Origin: Gammaproteobacteria bacterium
GTDB lineage: Bacteria; Pseudomonadota; Gammaproteobacteria; Competibacterales; Competibacteraceae
DNA: 64,000 bases
Reading direction: 5' to 3'
Assembly (NCBI GenBank): GCA_024235035.1
Contig: JACKNE010000015.1
Location: forward strand, 59,061 to 123,060
Positions 19,146-31,680 of the stretch are shown one piece after another; positions within the stretch are counted from its first letter, which is position 1, and the number at the start of each line of letters is the position of its first letter. The translations under genes were made by a program, and so were the position numbers. The notes beneath the pieces are model-generated. The model was not told the origin of the DNA and made no database searches. It saw only the letters and a list, made by a program, of their open reading frames with translations.

Positions 19146-22016
19146 ATGATCAGCGTAAGAGGGCCGCTCCTCTGGGCGCTCATCGCGTTCATGTTCGGGT
19201 GTGCGGTAGCCGCCTACAAAGGAATTCATCTTGCCGGAGTTCAGCATACCGAGAAGACGGAGCGTTTTACCAACTTGGCTGAGCGGGTCGTGAGCCAGTT
19301 GAAAATGCGTATGCAGACGTATGAGTATGGCTTACGCGGGGCACGGGGCGCTGTGATCACCGCTGGTGTTGATGGTATCACCCGAGAGAAATTCATCGCT
19401 TATAGTCAGTCGCGCGATCTCGATCGCGAATTTCCCGGTTCACGGGGATACGGTTTCATCCGCAAGGTACGGCCTGACGAAGAGGCCAGCTTTCTACAAG
19501 CAGCGCGGCGTGACGGTAAGCCAGATTTTCAGATCAGGCAATTGACGCCTCATGACGGAGAACGCCTAGTCATCCAATATATCGAACCGGAGGCCAACAA
19601 TCGAGAGGCGGTTGGCCTAGATATTGCTTCGGAAACCAACCGCCGGCAGGCCGCATTGGTGGCTATGCGCGACAGTACGCCGATCCTGACCCGGCCCATT
19701 ACCTTGGTGCAGGCCAGCGGTAAGGTTAAGCGTGGATTTCTGTTCCTGATTCCTCTTTATCGCTCAGGAGCGAGCTTGGCTTCGCCCGAATCTCGCGAGC
19801 AAGCGGCGTTTGGCTTAGCCTATACGCCCCTGATCATCGATGAGGTGCTGGCGGATTTTGACTTCCATGATGGTGAGTTTTCCCTGGCCCTGTACGATAG
19901 CGATGTTGAAAAGCCAGATCGCTTCTATACCTCAATCAAGGCGGATGCACCGGTAGTGGACGGGTTGCTTAAGCTTATTCCTGTCACCCTGTACGGTCGG
20001 CATTGGCAAGTCGAAATAAAGGCCCTGCCGTATTTCATCAATGCCCTGAATCTGACCGATCCGCGCGAGGTGGCGGGACAAACCGCAGCAATTTCCGTGT
20101 TGGTAGCCATCCTCATCTACCTGCTTAGCCGCGAGCGCCAACGGCGGTCATTGCTCGCTCAAGCTCGTCTGGCCGCCATCGTGGAGAGCGCCAATGATGC
20201 CATCATCGGCACGACCTTGGAGGGTATCATCACCAGTTGGAACCGGGCGGCTGAACAGATCTTCGGTTATCCGGCGGAAGAGGCGATCGGGCAAGCGCTG
20301 AGCTGCTTGGTCGTACCCTCCGCCTTGCAGAGTGAGGAGGCGGAAATTCTGGCGCGTATCGAGCGTGGAGAGAGCGTATCCCACTTCACTACAGTGTGGC
20401 GTCGGCGCGACGGCAGCGATATCGATGTGTCCGTTACCATCTCCCCCATCCGCGCCGCAGATGGACGCATGATGGGGGTCGCTAAGACTGTGCGCGATGT
20501 CACCGAACAAAAACGTAGCGAGGCGCGCTTTCGTCTGGCTGTAGAGGCGGCGCCCACCGCGATGTTGATGATGGACCAAGCGCAAACCATCACCTTGGCT
20601 AACCGCAAGGCCGAGGAATTGTTCGGTTATACGGGCGAGGAACTGGTCGGCATGGCGCTCGAAAACCTGATTCCAGCCCGGTTGCGCCAGGCACACGTGG
20701 GGGGTCATGTCTGCAACTTCTTAGCCGCATCCAGCGCACGCACCGTTGATCCAGGACATAATCTATGCGGTTTACGTAAGGATGGAAGCGAGGTGCCAGT
20801 GGAAGTCGGCCTCAATCCGGTCGAAACTCCCGAAGGTAACCTGGTGCTGGCATCCGTTGCCGACCTTTCTCAGCGCCGACAACTGGAGCAACAGCTACAA
20901 GCCGCCCTGGAACGCATGAAGCTGGCCGTTGATGCGGCGGGCATCGGCATCTGGATCTGGCGTTTAGCGGACAACCATTTGATTTGGGATGACCGGATGC
21001 TTGAGTTATATGGCGCACCGAAGGCATTGCGCAATGATTTCTCTTACGATTTCTGGCGCGCCCATGTCCACCCAGACGATGTCGGCTATGTCGAGGAGAA
21101 ACTCCGCCAGCATATCACCGGTACGGGTATATACGACCCGATCTTCCGCGCGATCCGCGACGACGGCCAAATACGCTGGATCCAGGCTGCCGCCATCGTC
21201 GAGCGCAGCCAGGATGGCCAAATTGCACAAGTCGTTGGCATCAATCGCGACATTACCGAGGAAAAAGAGGCGGAAGCCCGTATCCTCGAACTGAACACCA
21301 ATCTCGAACGCCGCGTCGAGGAACGCACCGCTGAATTGGTCACCATCAACCGTGAACTGGAAGCGTTCTCCTACTCGGTTTCGCATGATCTGCGCGCGCC
21401 GTTGCGCTCGGTAGACGGTTTCAGCAACATCTTGCTCAAGAGCTATGCCGATCAGTTGGATGATGCGGGCCGGGATTACTTGCAACGAATGCGCGCCGCT
21501 GCCCAGCGCATGGGACTGCTGATCGATGACCTGCTCGCGCTCTCTCGCATCACCCGAACCGAGCTGGCGCCGGAAGATCTGGACTTGAGCGCCCTGGTGG
21601 AGGAGGTCATAACGCAATTGCGCGAGGCCGATCCCGAACGCCAGGTCGAGATTCGCATCCAACCCGAGATACGCGCCTGGGGCGACACTCGCCTGGTGCG
21701 GATTGCCCTGGATAACCTGTTGGGCAATGCTTGGAAGTTTACCAGCAAAAAGGCGGAGGCATGTATCGAATTTGGTCAGGAAGAACATGAAAGCCGAAGG
21801 GCCTTCTTCGTGCGCGACAATGGTGCCGGCTTCGATATGGCCTATGCGCAAAAACTCTTCGGTGCCTTTCAGCGCCTGCATCAGGTCAAGGAGTTTCCGG
21901 GAACCGGCATTGGCCTGGCCACCGTCCAACGCGTGGTGCGCAAGCATGGTGGCGAGGTGTGGGCCACCGGCAAAGTTGGCCACGGCGCCGTATTCCATTT
22001 CACATTGAACCGATAG
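19146..22016 (+). CDS. CHASE-domain, multi-PAS sensor histidine kinase
   Basis: Membrane-bound sensor kinase of 956 residues. Order: membrane helix (about 6-24), periplasmic CHASE domain (about 50-260, with REKFIAYSQSRDLDREFPG), second helix (about 311-330, AISVLVAILIYLLS), three PAS/PAC modules (about 341-460, 461-590, 590-710), a coiled coil (LNTNLERRVEERTAELV), then a HisKA-type domain with the phosphoacceptor His at about 747 (SYSVSHDLRAPLRSVDGF). The ATPase domain shows NLLGNAWKF, DNGAGFD and GTGIGLA. The ATG at 19146 has an AGGGAG site; an upstream TTG is less likely. The response regulator starts 11 bp after the stop. The ligand is unknown. Confidence 0.9.
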   Translation: MISVRGPLLWALIAFMFGCAVAAYKGIHLAGVQHTEKTERFTNLAERVVSQLKMRMQTYEYGLRGARGAVITAGVDGITREKFIAYSQSRDLDREFPGSRGYGFIRKVRPDEEASFLQAARRDGKPDFQIRQLTPHDGERLVIQYIEPEANNREAVGLDIASETNRRQAALVAMRDSTPILTRPITLVQASGKVKRGFLFLIPLYRSGASLASPESREQAAFGLAYTPLIIDEVLADFDFHDGEFSLALYDSDVEKPDRFYTSIKADAPVVDGLLKLIPVTLYGRHWQVEIKALPYFINALNLTDPREVAGQTAAISVLVAILIYLLSRERQRRSLLAQARLAAIVESANDAIIGTTLEGIITSWNRAAEQIFGYPAEEAIGQALSCLVVPSALQSEEAEILARIERGESVSHFTTVWRRRDGSDIDVSVTISPIRAADGRMMGVAKTVRDVTEQKRSEARFRLAVEAAPTAMLMMDQAQTITLANRKAEELFGYTGEELVGMALENLIPARLRQAHVGGHVCNFLAASSARTVDPGHNLCGLRKDGSEVPVEVGLNPVETPEGNLVLASVADLSQRRQLEQQLQAALERMKLAVDAAGIGIWIWRLADNHLIWDDRMLELYGAPKALRNDFSYDFWRAHVHPDDVGYVEEKLRQHITGTGIYDPIFRAIRDDGQIRWIQAAAIVERSQDGQIAQVVGINRDITEEKEAEARILELNTNLERRVEERTAELVTINRELEAFSYSVSHDLRAPLRSVDGFSNILLKSYADQLDDAGRDYLQRMRAAAQRMGLLIDDLLALSRITRTELAPEDLDLSALVEEVITQLREADPERQVEIRIQPEIRAWGDTRLVRIALDNLLGNAWKFTSKKAEACIEFGQEEHESRRAFFVRDNGAGFDMAYAQKLFGAFQRLHQVKEFPGTGIGLATVQRVVRKHGGEVWATGKVGHGAVFHFTLNR

Positions 22017-22027
22017 CGAGGCCAACG

Positions 22028-22465
22028 ATGGCGAATAAGGTCATTCTGCTGGTAGAAGACAATCCAGACGATGAGGTGTTGACCTTGCACGCGCTGAAGA
22101 TGAATCACATCGGCAATGAAGTGGTAGTCGCCCGCGACGGCGCTGAGGCCTTGGACTATCTGTTTGGCCGAGGCGAGTACGCCGGACGCAACGTCAATGA
22201 ACTGCCCGCCGTAGTGTTGCTCGACTTGAACATGCCCAAGGTGGGCGGGCTGGAAGTGCTTCGGCAAATCCGCGCCGACCCTCGGACTCGCCGTCAGCCG
22301 GTTGTGATTCTGACTACTTCTAAGGAAGAACAGGACCTGATCGCCAGCTATGACTTGGGTGTTAACAGCTATGTACGTAAGCCGGTGAATTTCGACCAGT
22401 TCACCGAAGCTGCGCGCAATCTGGGCATGTACTGGCTGCTACTGAATGAGTTGGCGCCCGTCTGA
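22028..22465 (+). CDS. Rcp-type single-domain response regulator
   Basis: A 145-residue receiver-only protein. The acidic pair is in LLVEDNPDD, the phosphoacceptor Asp in VVLLDLNMPKVGG, the switch Thr in VVILTTSKEEQDL, and the Lys in NSYVRKPVNFDQF. The long insertion (DYLFGRGEYAGRN) and C-terminal ending are typical of the Rcp1-like regulators that partner phytochrome-like histidine kinases, the same kinase subtype as the gene just upstream. It has no output domain, so it must act by protein contact or as a phosphorelay step. Confidence 0.92.
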   Translation: MANKVILLVEDNPDDEVLTLHALKMNHIGNEVVVARDGAEALDYLFGRGEYAGRNVNELPAVVLLDLNMPKVGGLEVLRQIRADPRTRRQPVVILTTSKEEQDLIASYDLGVNSYVRKPVNFDQFTEAARNLGMYWLLLNELAPV

Positions 22466-22476
22466 CGGAGTGTGGT

Positions 22477-25521
<3,045 letters not shown>

Positions 25522-25531
25522 AGGACTCATC

Positions 25532-26548
25532 ATGCTGAACCGACCCATCCTCATCGTCGATGATGAGCCGTTGAATCTCGACATCATGCGTCAGGTCCTT
25601 GGCAGCGACTATCGCTTGGTCTTCGCCCGCAATGGTATCGAAGCGTTGGCCGCCGCCGCAAAACATGCCCCGTCACTGATCCTCATGGATGTCCAGATGC
25701 CCCGGATGGATGGCTACAGCGCCTGTCGTGCGCTCAAGGCTAACCCCGACACCGTCCATATCCCCGTTATCTTCGTCACCAGCCTGACCGGTGTGAGCGA
25801 CGAAGCCGCTTGCTTTGAGGTCGGCGCCGTAGACTACATCGTCAAACCGATCTACCCACCGGTCCTACGGGTCCGGGTCAAGACTCACCTCTCCCTGGTG
25901 CAGGCTTCCCGGTTGGAGAAGAGCTATTATGACGCCATCTACATGCTCGGCACAGCCGGTCATTACAACGATACCGATACCGGCGTGCATATCTGGCGTA
26001 TGGCGGCCTATGCTCGGGAGTTGGCTGCCGCCTTGGGCTGGAATTCGGAACAGTGCCGTTGTATCGAGCTGGCCGCCCCAATGCACGATACCGGTAAGAT
26101 GGGCATTCCCGGATACATCCTACGTAAGCCAGGCAAGTTGGATGCAGAAGAGTGGGAGATCATGAAGACGCATACGCGCATTGGTTACCATATCCTGTGC
26201 AAGAGCGATGGGGCCGTGTTCAAGATGGCCGCCGAAGTCGCGCTCCGCCACCACGAGAAGTGGGATGGTAATGGTTATCCAGATGGCCTGGCCGGTGAGG
26301 CGATTCCGGAGTCGGCCCGTATCGTCGCGCTGGCGGATGTATTCGATGCCTTGACCATGAAACGCCCTTATAAGGAAGCTTGGCCCATCGAGAAGTCCGT
26401 GGCTACGCTGCGGGAAAGCTCTGGTAGCCACTTCGAGCCTCGCCTGGTAGAGAGGTTCGAATCCATCTTGCCCCGGATACTGGAGATCAAGTCCCAGTGG
26501 GATGCCCGAGAAGCCGTTGAGTACGCCACGGAAAGCGAGGCAAGGTGA
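25532..26548 (+). CDS. Response regulator with HD-GYP c-di-GMP phosphodiesterase domain
   Basis: Receiver (about residues 1-125; LIVDDEPLNLDIMR, LILMDVQMPRMDGYSACRA, DYIVKPIYPPVL) fused to an HD-GYP domain. The HD motif is in APMHDTGKMGIPGYILRKPG and the GYP motif in HHEKWDGNGYPDGLAGEAIP. Such proteins hydrolyse c-di-GMP in response to phosphorylation. The start at 25532 lies 10 bp past the hybrid kinase stop; the longer frame from 25403 overlaps that gene and is rejected. Together with the kinases this gives the cluster a c-di-GMP output. Confidence 0.93.
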   Translation: MLNRPILIVDDEPLNLDIMRQVLGSDYRLVFARNGIEALAAAAKHAPSLILMDVQMPRMDGYSACRALKANPDTVHIPVIFVTSLTGVSDEAACFEVGAVDYIVKPIYPPVLRVRVKTHLSLVQASRLEKSYYDAIYMLGTAGHYNDTDTGVHIWRMAAYARELAAALGWNSEQCRCIELAAPMHDTGKMGIPGYILRKPGKLDAEEWEIMKTHTRIGYHILCKSDGAVFKMAAEVALRHHEKWDGNGYPDGLAGEAIPESARIVALADVFDALTMKRPYKEAWPIEKSVATLRESSGSHFEPRLVERFESILPRILEIKSQWDAREAVEYATESEAR

Positions 26549-26591
26549 GACGAGAAGTGGTGACGATAAGGTTTCGACCGTTGGTTCCAGA

Positions 26592-27026
26592 ATGAATTCC
26601 TTCTTCGCGCTGAGTTGGAGTAATCCCCCGGGGTTCGATATCGAAAGCGCCATGGAGCGGCTAGGAAATGCACCGGAGATCTATGTCTCCTTAGTCAAGC
26701 GTTTCCACGCCAATCACAAAGCCGGGTTGGAGCGTTTACATCATCATTTGCGCCTTGGTGATTTGACCAGAGCCGCTGACGAACTCCATACCTTGAGAGG
26801 CAGTGCGGGTGTTTTGGGTGCCACCGATCTGGCTGACTTCACACGCACCGCCGAGGCTTCGCTAAGATTGGAAAGCGAAGCAATGACCGACCAGGCGATA
26901 GCTCATACCCTCTTGATGGAGCAGTTGGATACCTTGATGGCGAGTACCCTGGCCACGCTGGAGCGCATTATCGCCCAGATCGAACGAAATGACGTTTCTG
27001 GGTGGATTTCATCATCATGGCCGTAG
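26592..27026 (+). CDS. Stand-alone HPt (histidine phosphotransfer) protein
   Basis: A small 144-residue all-helical protein with the HPt signature AADELHTLRGSAGVLGATDL; the phosphoacceptor His is at about residue 66. The N-terminal part (FDIESAMERLGNAPEIY) resembles HPt modules of hybrid kinases. The start is uncertain: ATG 26592 lacks a clear ribosome-binding site and the frame is open upstream to 26502, inside the HD-GYP gene. As last gene of the cluster it could shuttle phosphoryl groups between the hybrid kinase and the HD-GYP or Rcp-type receivers; this is inference. Confidence 0.82.
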   Translation: MNSFFALSWSNPPGFDIESAMERLGNAPEIYVSLVKRFHANHKAGLERLHHHLRLGDLTRAADELHTLRGSAGVLGATDLADFTRTAEASLRLESEAMTDQAIAHTLLMEQLDTLMASTLATLERIIAQIERNDVSGWISSSWP

Positions 27027-27059
27027 GAATTTTTGGGCAATTTCTGAGTCTTACGCTTG

Positions 27060-29378
27060 ATGCGACTGAACGCCATCGCCTTTCTGGTTGGCATCCTGAT
27101 CTTGGAAGCGTTACCACAACTGCCAGCGCGAAGTTGGGCGCTGGCGCTGCTCGGTGTCGCGCTCATGCTATGGCGCCTCCCCCGATGGCGGCTACCGGCT
27201 TGGAGTGCGGCAGGATTCCTATGGGCCTTGCTGTGGACGCCGTCGCTGCCGATACTGCCGGTCGCCTTGGAAGATGCTGAATTTCCGATAGAGGGCTGGA
27301 TCGCCTCCATTCCGGAGCACAATGGCCGCCGCCTGCGTTTTATGTTCAAGGTCGCACGGGTCGCTGGTGACAAACAGCGATTGGCATCCTTGGCAGGCAG
27401 CTTACTGAGTCTGTCGTGGTGGGAGGATGGTGACGCGGAGGTGGAGGTTGACGCCAACGCCGTTCCGGTGCTCCGAGTGGGCGACCGCTGGCAATTCACC
27501 GTGCGACTCAGAAAGCCCTGGGGACTGCGCAATCCCGGCGGGTTCGACTATGCACGCTGGCTGTACGCCCAAGGCGTCGTTGCCACCGGCTCCATCCGTT
27601 CTCACTCGTCATCGCAGCGATTAGCGGAAGCCGAGCGCTATCCACTGGATCGCTACCGCCAACGGATCGCCGATCGTTTTGCACAAGCACTGCCCGGCAA
27701 TCCCTACACCGGCATTCTGACGGCGTTGACGGTGGGTGAACGAAGCGGCATCGATGCCTGGCAATGGGAGATCTTGCGGCGCACTGGCGCCAGTCATCTC
27801 ATGGCAATTTCCGGTACGCACGTCGGATTGGTCGCCAGCTTGGCGTTCGCCCTGGTCTGGAGCCTGTGGGGTCGGATTCCTGCTTGGACGCTCCACTGGC
27901 CCGCGACCTGTGCAGCGGCGCTCGCAGCATTGCTCAGCGCGGGTGGCTATACGCTGCTGTCTGGGCTGGCGGTATCTGCGCAACGCGCCTTTCTGATGGT
28001 CGCCGTGGCGATGCTGGCGTTGATCGTCCGGCGACCGGCAGTGTCTGGACGGACCCTGGCGCTGGCGCTGTTGACGGTATTGGTCGTCGATCCTAGCGCA
28101 CCGTTCAGCGTGGGGTTTTGGCTGTCGTTCGGCGCCGTTGCCGTGATTCTCTACAGTGTTGGCGATCGTTGGCGCGTGCGCCACCCATTCAGCCAAACGA
28201 TTCGCTTGCAACTCAAGATCACTCTGGGGTTGCTGCCGCTGACCCTGCTGTTCTTTCAGCAACTCCCTCTGATATCCCCTCTGGCCAACCTGATCGCTAT
28301 TCCCTGGATAGGGCTGACCGTCTTGCCATTGAGCTTGTTGGCTGCGCTGTTGACGTCGATCAGCACGACCTTGCAAGCGTGGGTGCTGGAGCTGGCGGCG
28401 TTGACCATGGAAGGGTTGTGGTGGATTTTACTCGAGTTGGATCGGTTGCCCGACCTGGTATGGTTCCGTCCGACGCCACCTCTGTGGACCCTGGTGTTCG
28501 CGCTGCCTGGCGTGGCTTGGTTGCTCGCTCCACGCGGTTTTCCGGGGCGTTGGTTGGGGATTCCTCTCTGCTTGCCACTCTTGTGGCCACCGGTCTATGC
28601 GCCCGTCGCCGGTGGATTCTGGTTCACCTTGCTGGATGTAGGTGAAGGATTGTCAGCGGTGGTGCGAACCCATGATCATGTCTTGGTTTACGACACCGGT
28701 CGGCGGCTTGGCGCCAACTTGGATACCGGTCGCGCCGTGCTCGCGCCGTTCTTACGTTGGCAGGGTGTGGAGCGTGTGGATACGCTGATGGTCAGCCATG
28801 CTGACCGCCAGCACACCGGCGGCGTCCGCTCGCTGCGCGAACTGTTTCCGATAGGGCGCATTTTGACTTCCGCCCCGGAGCGGACGCCTATCGATGGTGC
28901 CGAACCCTGTCGGGCCGGTCAGGATTGGGTATGGGATGGGGTGCGCTTCCGGATTCTGCACCCACCGCCCTATGGTTTTCGCGACGACAATGCTTCCTGC
29001 GTGCTGAAAGTCGAGGGGGCCACCGGGCGGGTGTTGTTGCCCGGCGATATTGAAACCCGCGCCGAAATGAGCTTGGTGGAAGCTGAGGGAGACGCTTTAG
29101 CCGCCGAGGTGTTAGTGGCTCCGCATCAAGGTCGTCGCAATCTATCCGCCCCGGCTTTTCTGAAGGCCGTTCGCCCGCATTACATCTTATTGGCAACAGG
29201 CTATCATAATCGTTACGGCTATCCGCGCTCCGACACGCTAACCCGTTATCAGGCCACGGGCGCCGTTCTCTTCGACTCATCCTATGAAGGTGCGCTGACG
29301 TTCCGATTCGAACCCGGTGAACGGTTGGAACCGGAGCGCTATCGGCATGATCATCGTCGTTATTGGGAAAAACCTTGA
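27060..29378 (+). CDS. comEC: DNA internalization protein ComEC/Rec2
   Basis: Polytopic inner-membrane channel for single-stranded DNA uptake in natural competence, 772 residues. It has an N-terminal DUF4131-type region, a central Competence domain with many helices (RRTGASHLMAISGTHVGLVA is a signature) and a C-terminal metallo-beta-lactamase-like domain (LLDVGEGLSAVVRTH, MVSHADRQHTGGVRSLRE, LLPGDIETRAEM). The ATG at 27060 is preferred over the in-frame TTG 3 bp earlier. The order comEC-exbB-exbD-lpxK is conserved in many gammaproteobacteria. The protein seems full length. Confidence 0.93.
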   Translation: MRLNAIAFLVGILILEALPQLPARSWALALLGVALMLWRLPRWRLPAWSAAGFLWALLWTPSLPILPVALEDAEFPIEGWIASIPEHNGRRLRFMFKVARVAGDKQRLASLAGSLLSLSWWEDGDAEVEVDANAVPVLRVGDRWQFTVRLRKPWGLRNPGGFDYARWLYAQGVVATGSIRSHSSSQRLAEAERYPLDRYRQRIADRFAQALPGNPYTGILTALTVGERSGIDAWQWEILRRTGASHLMAISGTHVGLVASLAFALVWSLWGRIPAWTLHWPATCAAALAALLSAGGYTLLSGLAVSAQRAFLMVAVAMLALIVRRPAVSGRTLALALLTVLVVDPSAPFSVGFWLSFGAVAVILYSVGDRWRVRHPFSQTIRLQLKITLGLLPLTLLFFQQLPLISPLANLIAIPWIGLTVLPLSLLAALLTSISTTLQAWVLELAALTMEGLWWILLELDRLPDLVWFRPTPPLWTLVFALPGVAWLLAPRGFPGRWLGIPLCLPLLWPPVYAPVAGGFWFTLLDVGEGLSAVVRTHDHVLVYDTGRRLGANLDTGRAVLAPFLRWQGVERVDTLMVSHADRQHTGGVRSLRELFPIGRILTSAPERTPIDGAEPCRAGQDWVWDGVRFRILHPPPYGFRDDNASCVLKVEGATGRVLLPGDIETRAEMSLVEAEGDALAAEVLVAPHQGRRNLSAPAFLKAVRPHYILLATGYHNRYGYPRSDTLTRYQATGAVLFDSSYEGALTFRFEPGERLEPERYRHDHRRYWEKP

Positions 29379-29455
29379 TTCGGAAAATACCGGCAATTCT
29401 TGAAAAATCGACTATTATCTTCCGGTTTTTTTAAGTGTGATGCAAAGGGGGCGGA

Positions 29456-30133
29456 GTGCTCGATCTGATCAAAGCCGGCGGCTGGCTGATGGCGCCGATT
29501 CTGGCTTGTTCGTCCGTGGCGGCGATCATCGTCTTCGAACGTCTGCTGGCTTTGCGCCGGGCGCGAGTGTTGCCGGAGCGATTGCTGGTCATTCTGCGCG
29601 GCTGGGCGGAACTCGGTGCGGTCAGTCCGCCGGAGGTCCAGCTGTTGCCGCTCGATTCTCCCCTGGGCCGGATTGTGGCGGTGGGATTGGCCCATCGTCA
29701 CCGCAGCCGGGAAGTGGTTCGCGAACGAGTCGAGGATGTCGGTCGCCATGTCGTGCATGAGCTGGAACGGTTTCTCAACACACTAGGCACCATCGCCGCC
29801 ATCAGCCCACTGCTGGGTTTGTTGGGCACGGTGGCCGGCATGATCAAAATCTTTCAGATCGTTTCCGTGCAGGGCAACAGCAATTTCAGTCTGCTGTCGA
29901 TCGGTATTGCCGAAGCGTTGATGACGACCGCTGCCGGGCTGACGGTCGCGATCCCTAGCCTGCTGTTTTATCGTTATTTTCAAGGTCGGATCGATGAACT
30001 GGTGGTGCGGATGGAACAGGAAACGCTGGAGTTGATCGATTTGCTGGATGCTGAAGCGCCGCGAAAATCTCCTGACCTGCCTACTCGAATCGTGACCGAG
30101 AATCTTGATGAATCTGCGTCCCCGTCGTCGTGA
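29456..30133 (+). CDS. exbB: MotA/TolQ/ExbB proton channel family protein
   Basis: 225-residue inner-membrane protein with three helices, at about 8-28, 105-130 and 150-172. It carries the family core LNTLGTIAAISPLLGLLGTV and AGLTVAIPSLLFYRYFQ. With ExbD it forms a proton-motive-force driven energiser for TonB-type or related systems. The GTG start follows a G-rich AGGGGGCGGA site. It overlaps exbD by 26 bp. No tonB is adjacent; comEC-linked ExbBD pairs are common, but their specific client is unclear. Confidence 0.9.
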   Translation: MLDLIKAGGWLMAPILACSSVAAIIVFERLLALRRARVLPERLLVILRGWAELGAVSPPEVQLLPLDSPLGRIVAVGLAHRHRSREVVRERVEDVGRHVVHELERFLNTLGTIAAISPLLGLLGTVAGMIKIFQIVSVQGNSNFSLLSIGIAEALMTTAAGLTVAIPSLLFYRYFQGRIDELVVRMEQETLELIDLLDAEAPRKSPDLPTRIVTENLDESASPSS

Positions 30134-30581
30134 AGATCCAGAGCTCAATCTGGTGCCCATGATCGATGTCGTGTTGGTGTTGCTGATCTTTTTCATGATC
30201 GCCACCAGCCTGCGGCATGAATCGGAATTGGAAATTCGTTTGCCTGAAGCTTCTGGACCACCCATGCCGGGAGATGTCGCGCCGTTGGAGGTGAGTATCG
30301 ACGCGGAGGGTCGTTACGCCGTGCATGGGGTCCAAGAAAGTCGATTACTGGACTCGACAGCCGGTTTGGACGCATTGCGGGAGGCCCTCCGACAAGCGTC
30401 CCATGGTCGATCTCTACCATTGATCATCAGCGCCGATGGCCGAACGCCTCACCAAGCCGTCGTGACGGTCCTGGATATCGCTGGACAACTGGGTCTCAGG
30501 CGAGTCGCTATCGCCACGATCGGCGCGCCGTCACCGGTTTCGCCTTCGGCTCCCTTGGATTCACCATCGCCGGAACGCTGA
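30108..30581 (+). CDS. exbD: Biopolymer transport protein ExbD/TolR
   Basis: 157-residue partner of ExbB. A short cytoplasmic N-terminus is followed by one membrane helix containing the essential Asp in NLVPMIDVVLVLLIFFMIAT, then a periplasmic domain with the TolR-like pattern LPLIISADGRTPHQAVVTVL. The ATG at 30108 is inside the exbB 3' end. The C-terminal tail (SPVSPSAPLDSPSPER) is Pro/Ser-rich. lpxK starts 2 bp after the stop, so the four genes are probably one transcript. Confidence 0.92.
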   Translation: MNLRPRRREDPELNLVPMIDVVLVLLIFFMIATSLRHESELEIRLPEASGPPMPGDVAPLEVSIDAEGRYAVHGVQESRLLDSTAGLDALREALRQASHGRSLPLIISADGRTPHQAVVTVLDIAGQLGLRRVAIATIGAPSPVSPSAPLDSPSPER

Positions 30582-30583
30582 AC

Positions 30584-31627
30584 ATGACCTGGTTGGATCG
30601 TTACGGATATTCCCTGAATCTGGTCGCAGTTCTGTTGTGGCCACTGAGCGTCCTGTTTGGCATGGTGGTCCGCTTGCGGCGCCGATTTTACCAGCTGGGC
30701 CTTCTGAAAAGCGAAGCGGTCGGAGCGCCGGTCATCATAGTCGGCAATATCAGCGTCGGTGGCACGGGCAAGACGCCGTTGGTGGCGTGGTTGGTGACGC
30801 TGCTACGGGAGCAGGGCTATCAACCGGGGATCATCAGCCGTGGGTATGGCGGCGAGTCCAAACAATGGCCGCGCCATGTCACCGCCGATACCGATCCACG
30901 TCAGGTCGGCGATGAGCCAGTATTGCTGGCGCAGCGTTGTTGCTGTCCAGTGGTGGTGGGGCCAGATCGTGTGGCCGCAGCACAAGCCTTGTTCGGGACC
31001 TACGATTGCAATGTGATCATCAGCGATGATGGTTTGCAACATTACCGGCTCCGACGTGACATCGAAATCGCGGTGGTGGATGGATTACGCCGATTGGGCA
31101 ATGGCGCCTGTCTGCCGGCTGGACCATTGCGTGAGCCGCCTTCCCGATTGCAAAAAGTCGATTTTGTCATCGGTAACGGCGCGGCGAGTGACAACGAGTA
31201 TTTGATGAGCCTGCGTGGCGAAACCGCGTTGAATCTGGTCGATCCTCTGGTGAGTGTGACACTGGCTGGTTTTCGTAAGAGTACTGTTCATGCCGTGGCT
31301 GGGGTGGGTAACCCAAGGCGATTTTTCAATTATCTGCGTCACGCTCGGCTGCATTTGATCGAGCACCCGTTTCCCGATCATTACTTTTTCGGTCTGAAGG
31401 ATTTGCGATTCCCACAGGATTTGCCGGTGCTGATGACGGAAAAAGATGCGATCAAATGCCGGGCTTTCGCCAGCGAGGACTGGTGGTATGTCCCCGTCAA
31501 CGCGCACCTGGACCCCGAGTTCGAAGAGGAACTACTCAAACGATTGGCGACGGTGGCCATGAGCAAAGGGATACAGCGCAAGCAGATCAGTCGGCGGCTG
31601 CGCAACGAATCTCGCCAGAGCCGGTAG
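30584..31627 (+). CDS. lpxK: Tetraacyldisaccharide 4'-kinase
   Basis: Membrane-associated kinase that phosphorylates the 4' position of the lipid A disaccharide, an essential step of lipopolysaccharide assembly. The 347-residue product has an N-terminal membrane-association helix, the P-loop GNISVGGTGKTPLVAWL (about residues 53-69), ISRGYGG, DDGLQHYRLRRDIEIAVVDG and the C-terminal LMTEKDAIKCRAFA. Length and motifs are normal. It is the last gene of the comEC unit; msbA, often adjacent, and kdsB are not seen here. Confidence 0.95.
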   Translation: MTWLDRYGYSLNLVAVLLWPLSVLFGMVVRLRRRFYQLGLLKSEAVGAPVIIVGNISVGGTGKTPLVAWLVTLLREQGYQPGIISRGYGGESKQWPRHVTADTDPRQVGDEPVLLAQRCCCPVVVGPDRVAAAQALFGTYDCNVIISDDGLQHYRLRRDIEIAVVDGLRRLGNGACLPAGPLREPPSRLQKVDFVIGNGAASDNEYLMSLRGETALNLVDPLVSVTLAGFRKSTVHAVAGVGNPRRFFNYLRHARLHLIEHPFPDHYFFGLKDLRFPQDLPVLMTEKDAIKCRAFASEDWWYVPVNAHLDPEFEEELLKRLATVAMSKGIQRKQISRRLRNESRQSR

Positions 31628-31680
31628 TCTTTCGGTCAGCCTAGCGGGTGCAATACGCATCCCTCATCGGCGACCAGCGA

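Noticed and set aside
21006..22025. 339-residue minus-strand frame opposite the CHASE kinase
   Set aside because: Complements a gene with intact kinase motifs; codon pattern belongs to the plus strand.
29379..29455. CCGGTTTTTTT before exbB as an intrinsic terminator of comEC
   Set aside because: The pairing ACCGG is weak with a 28-base loop, and the conserved operon continues across it.
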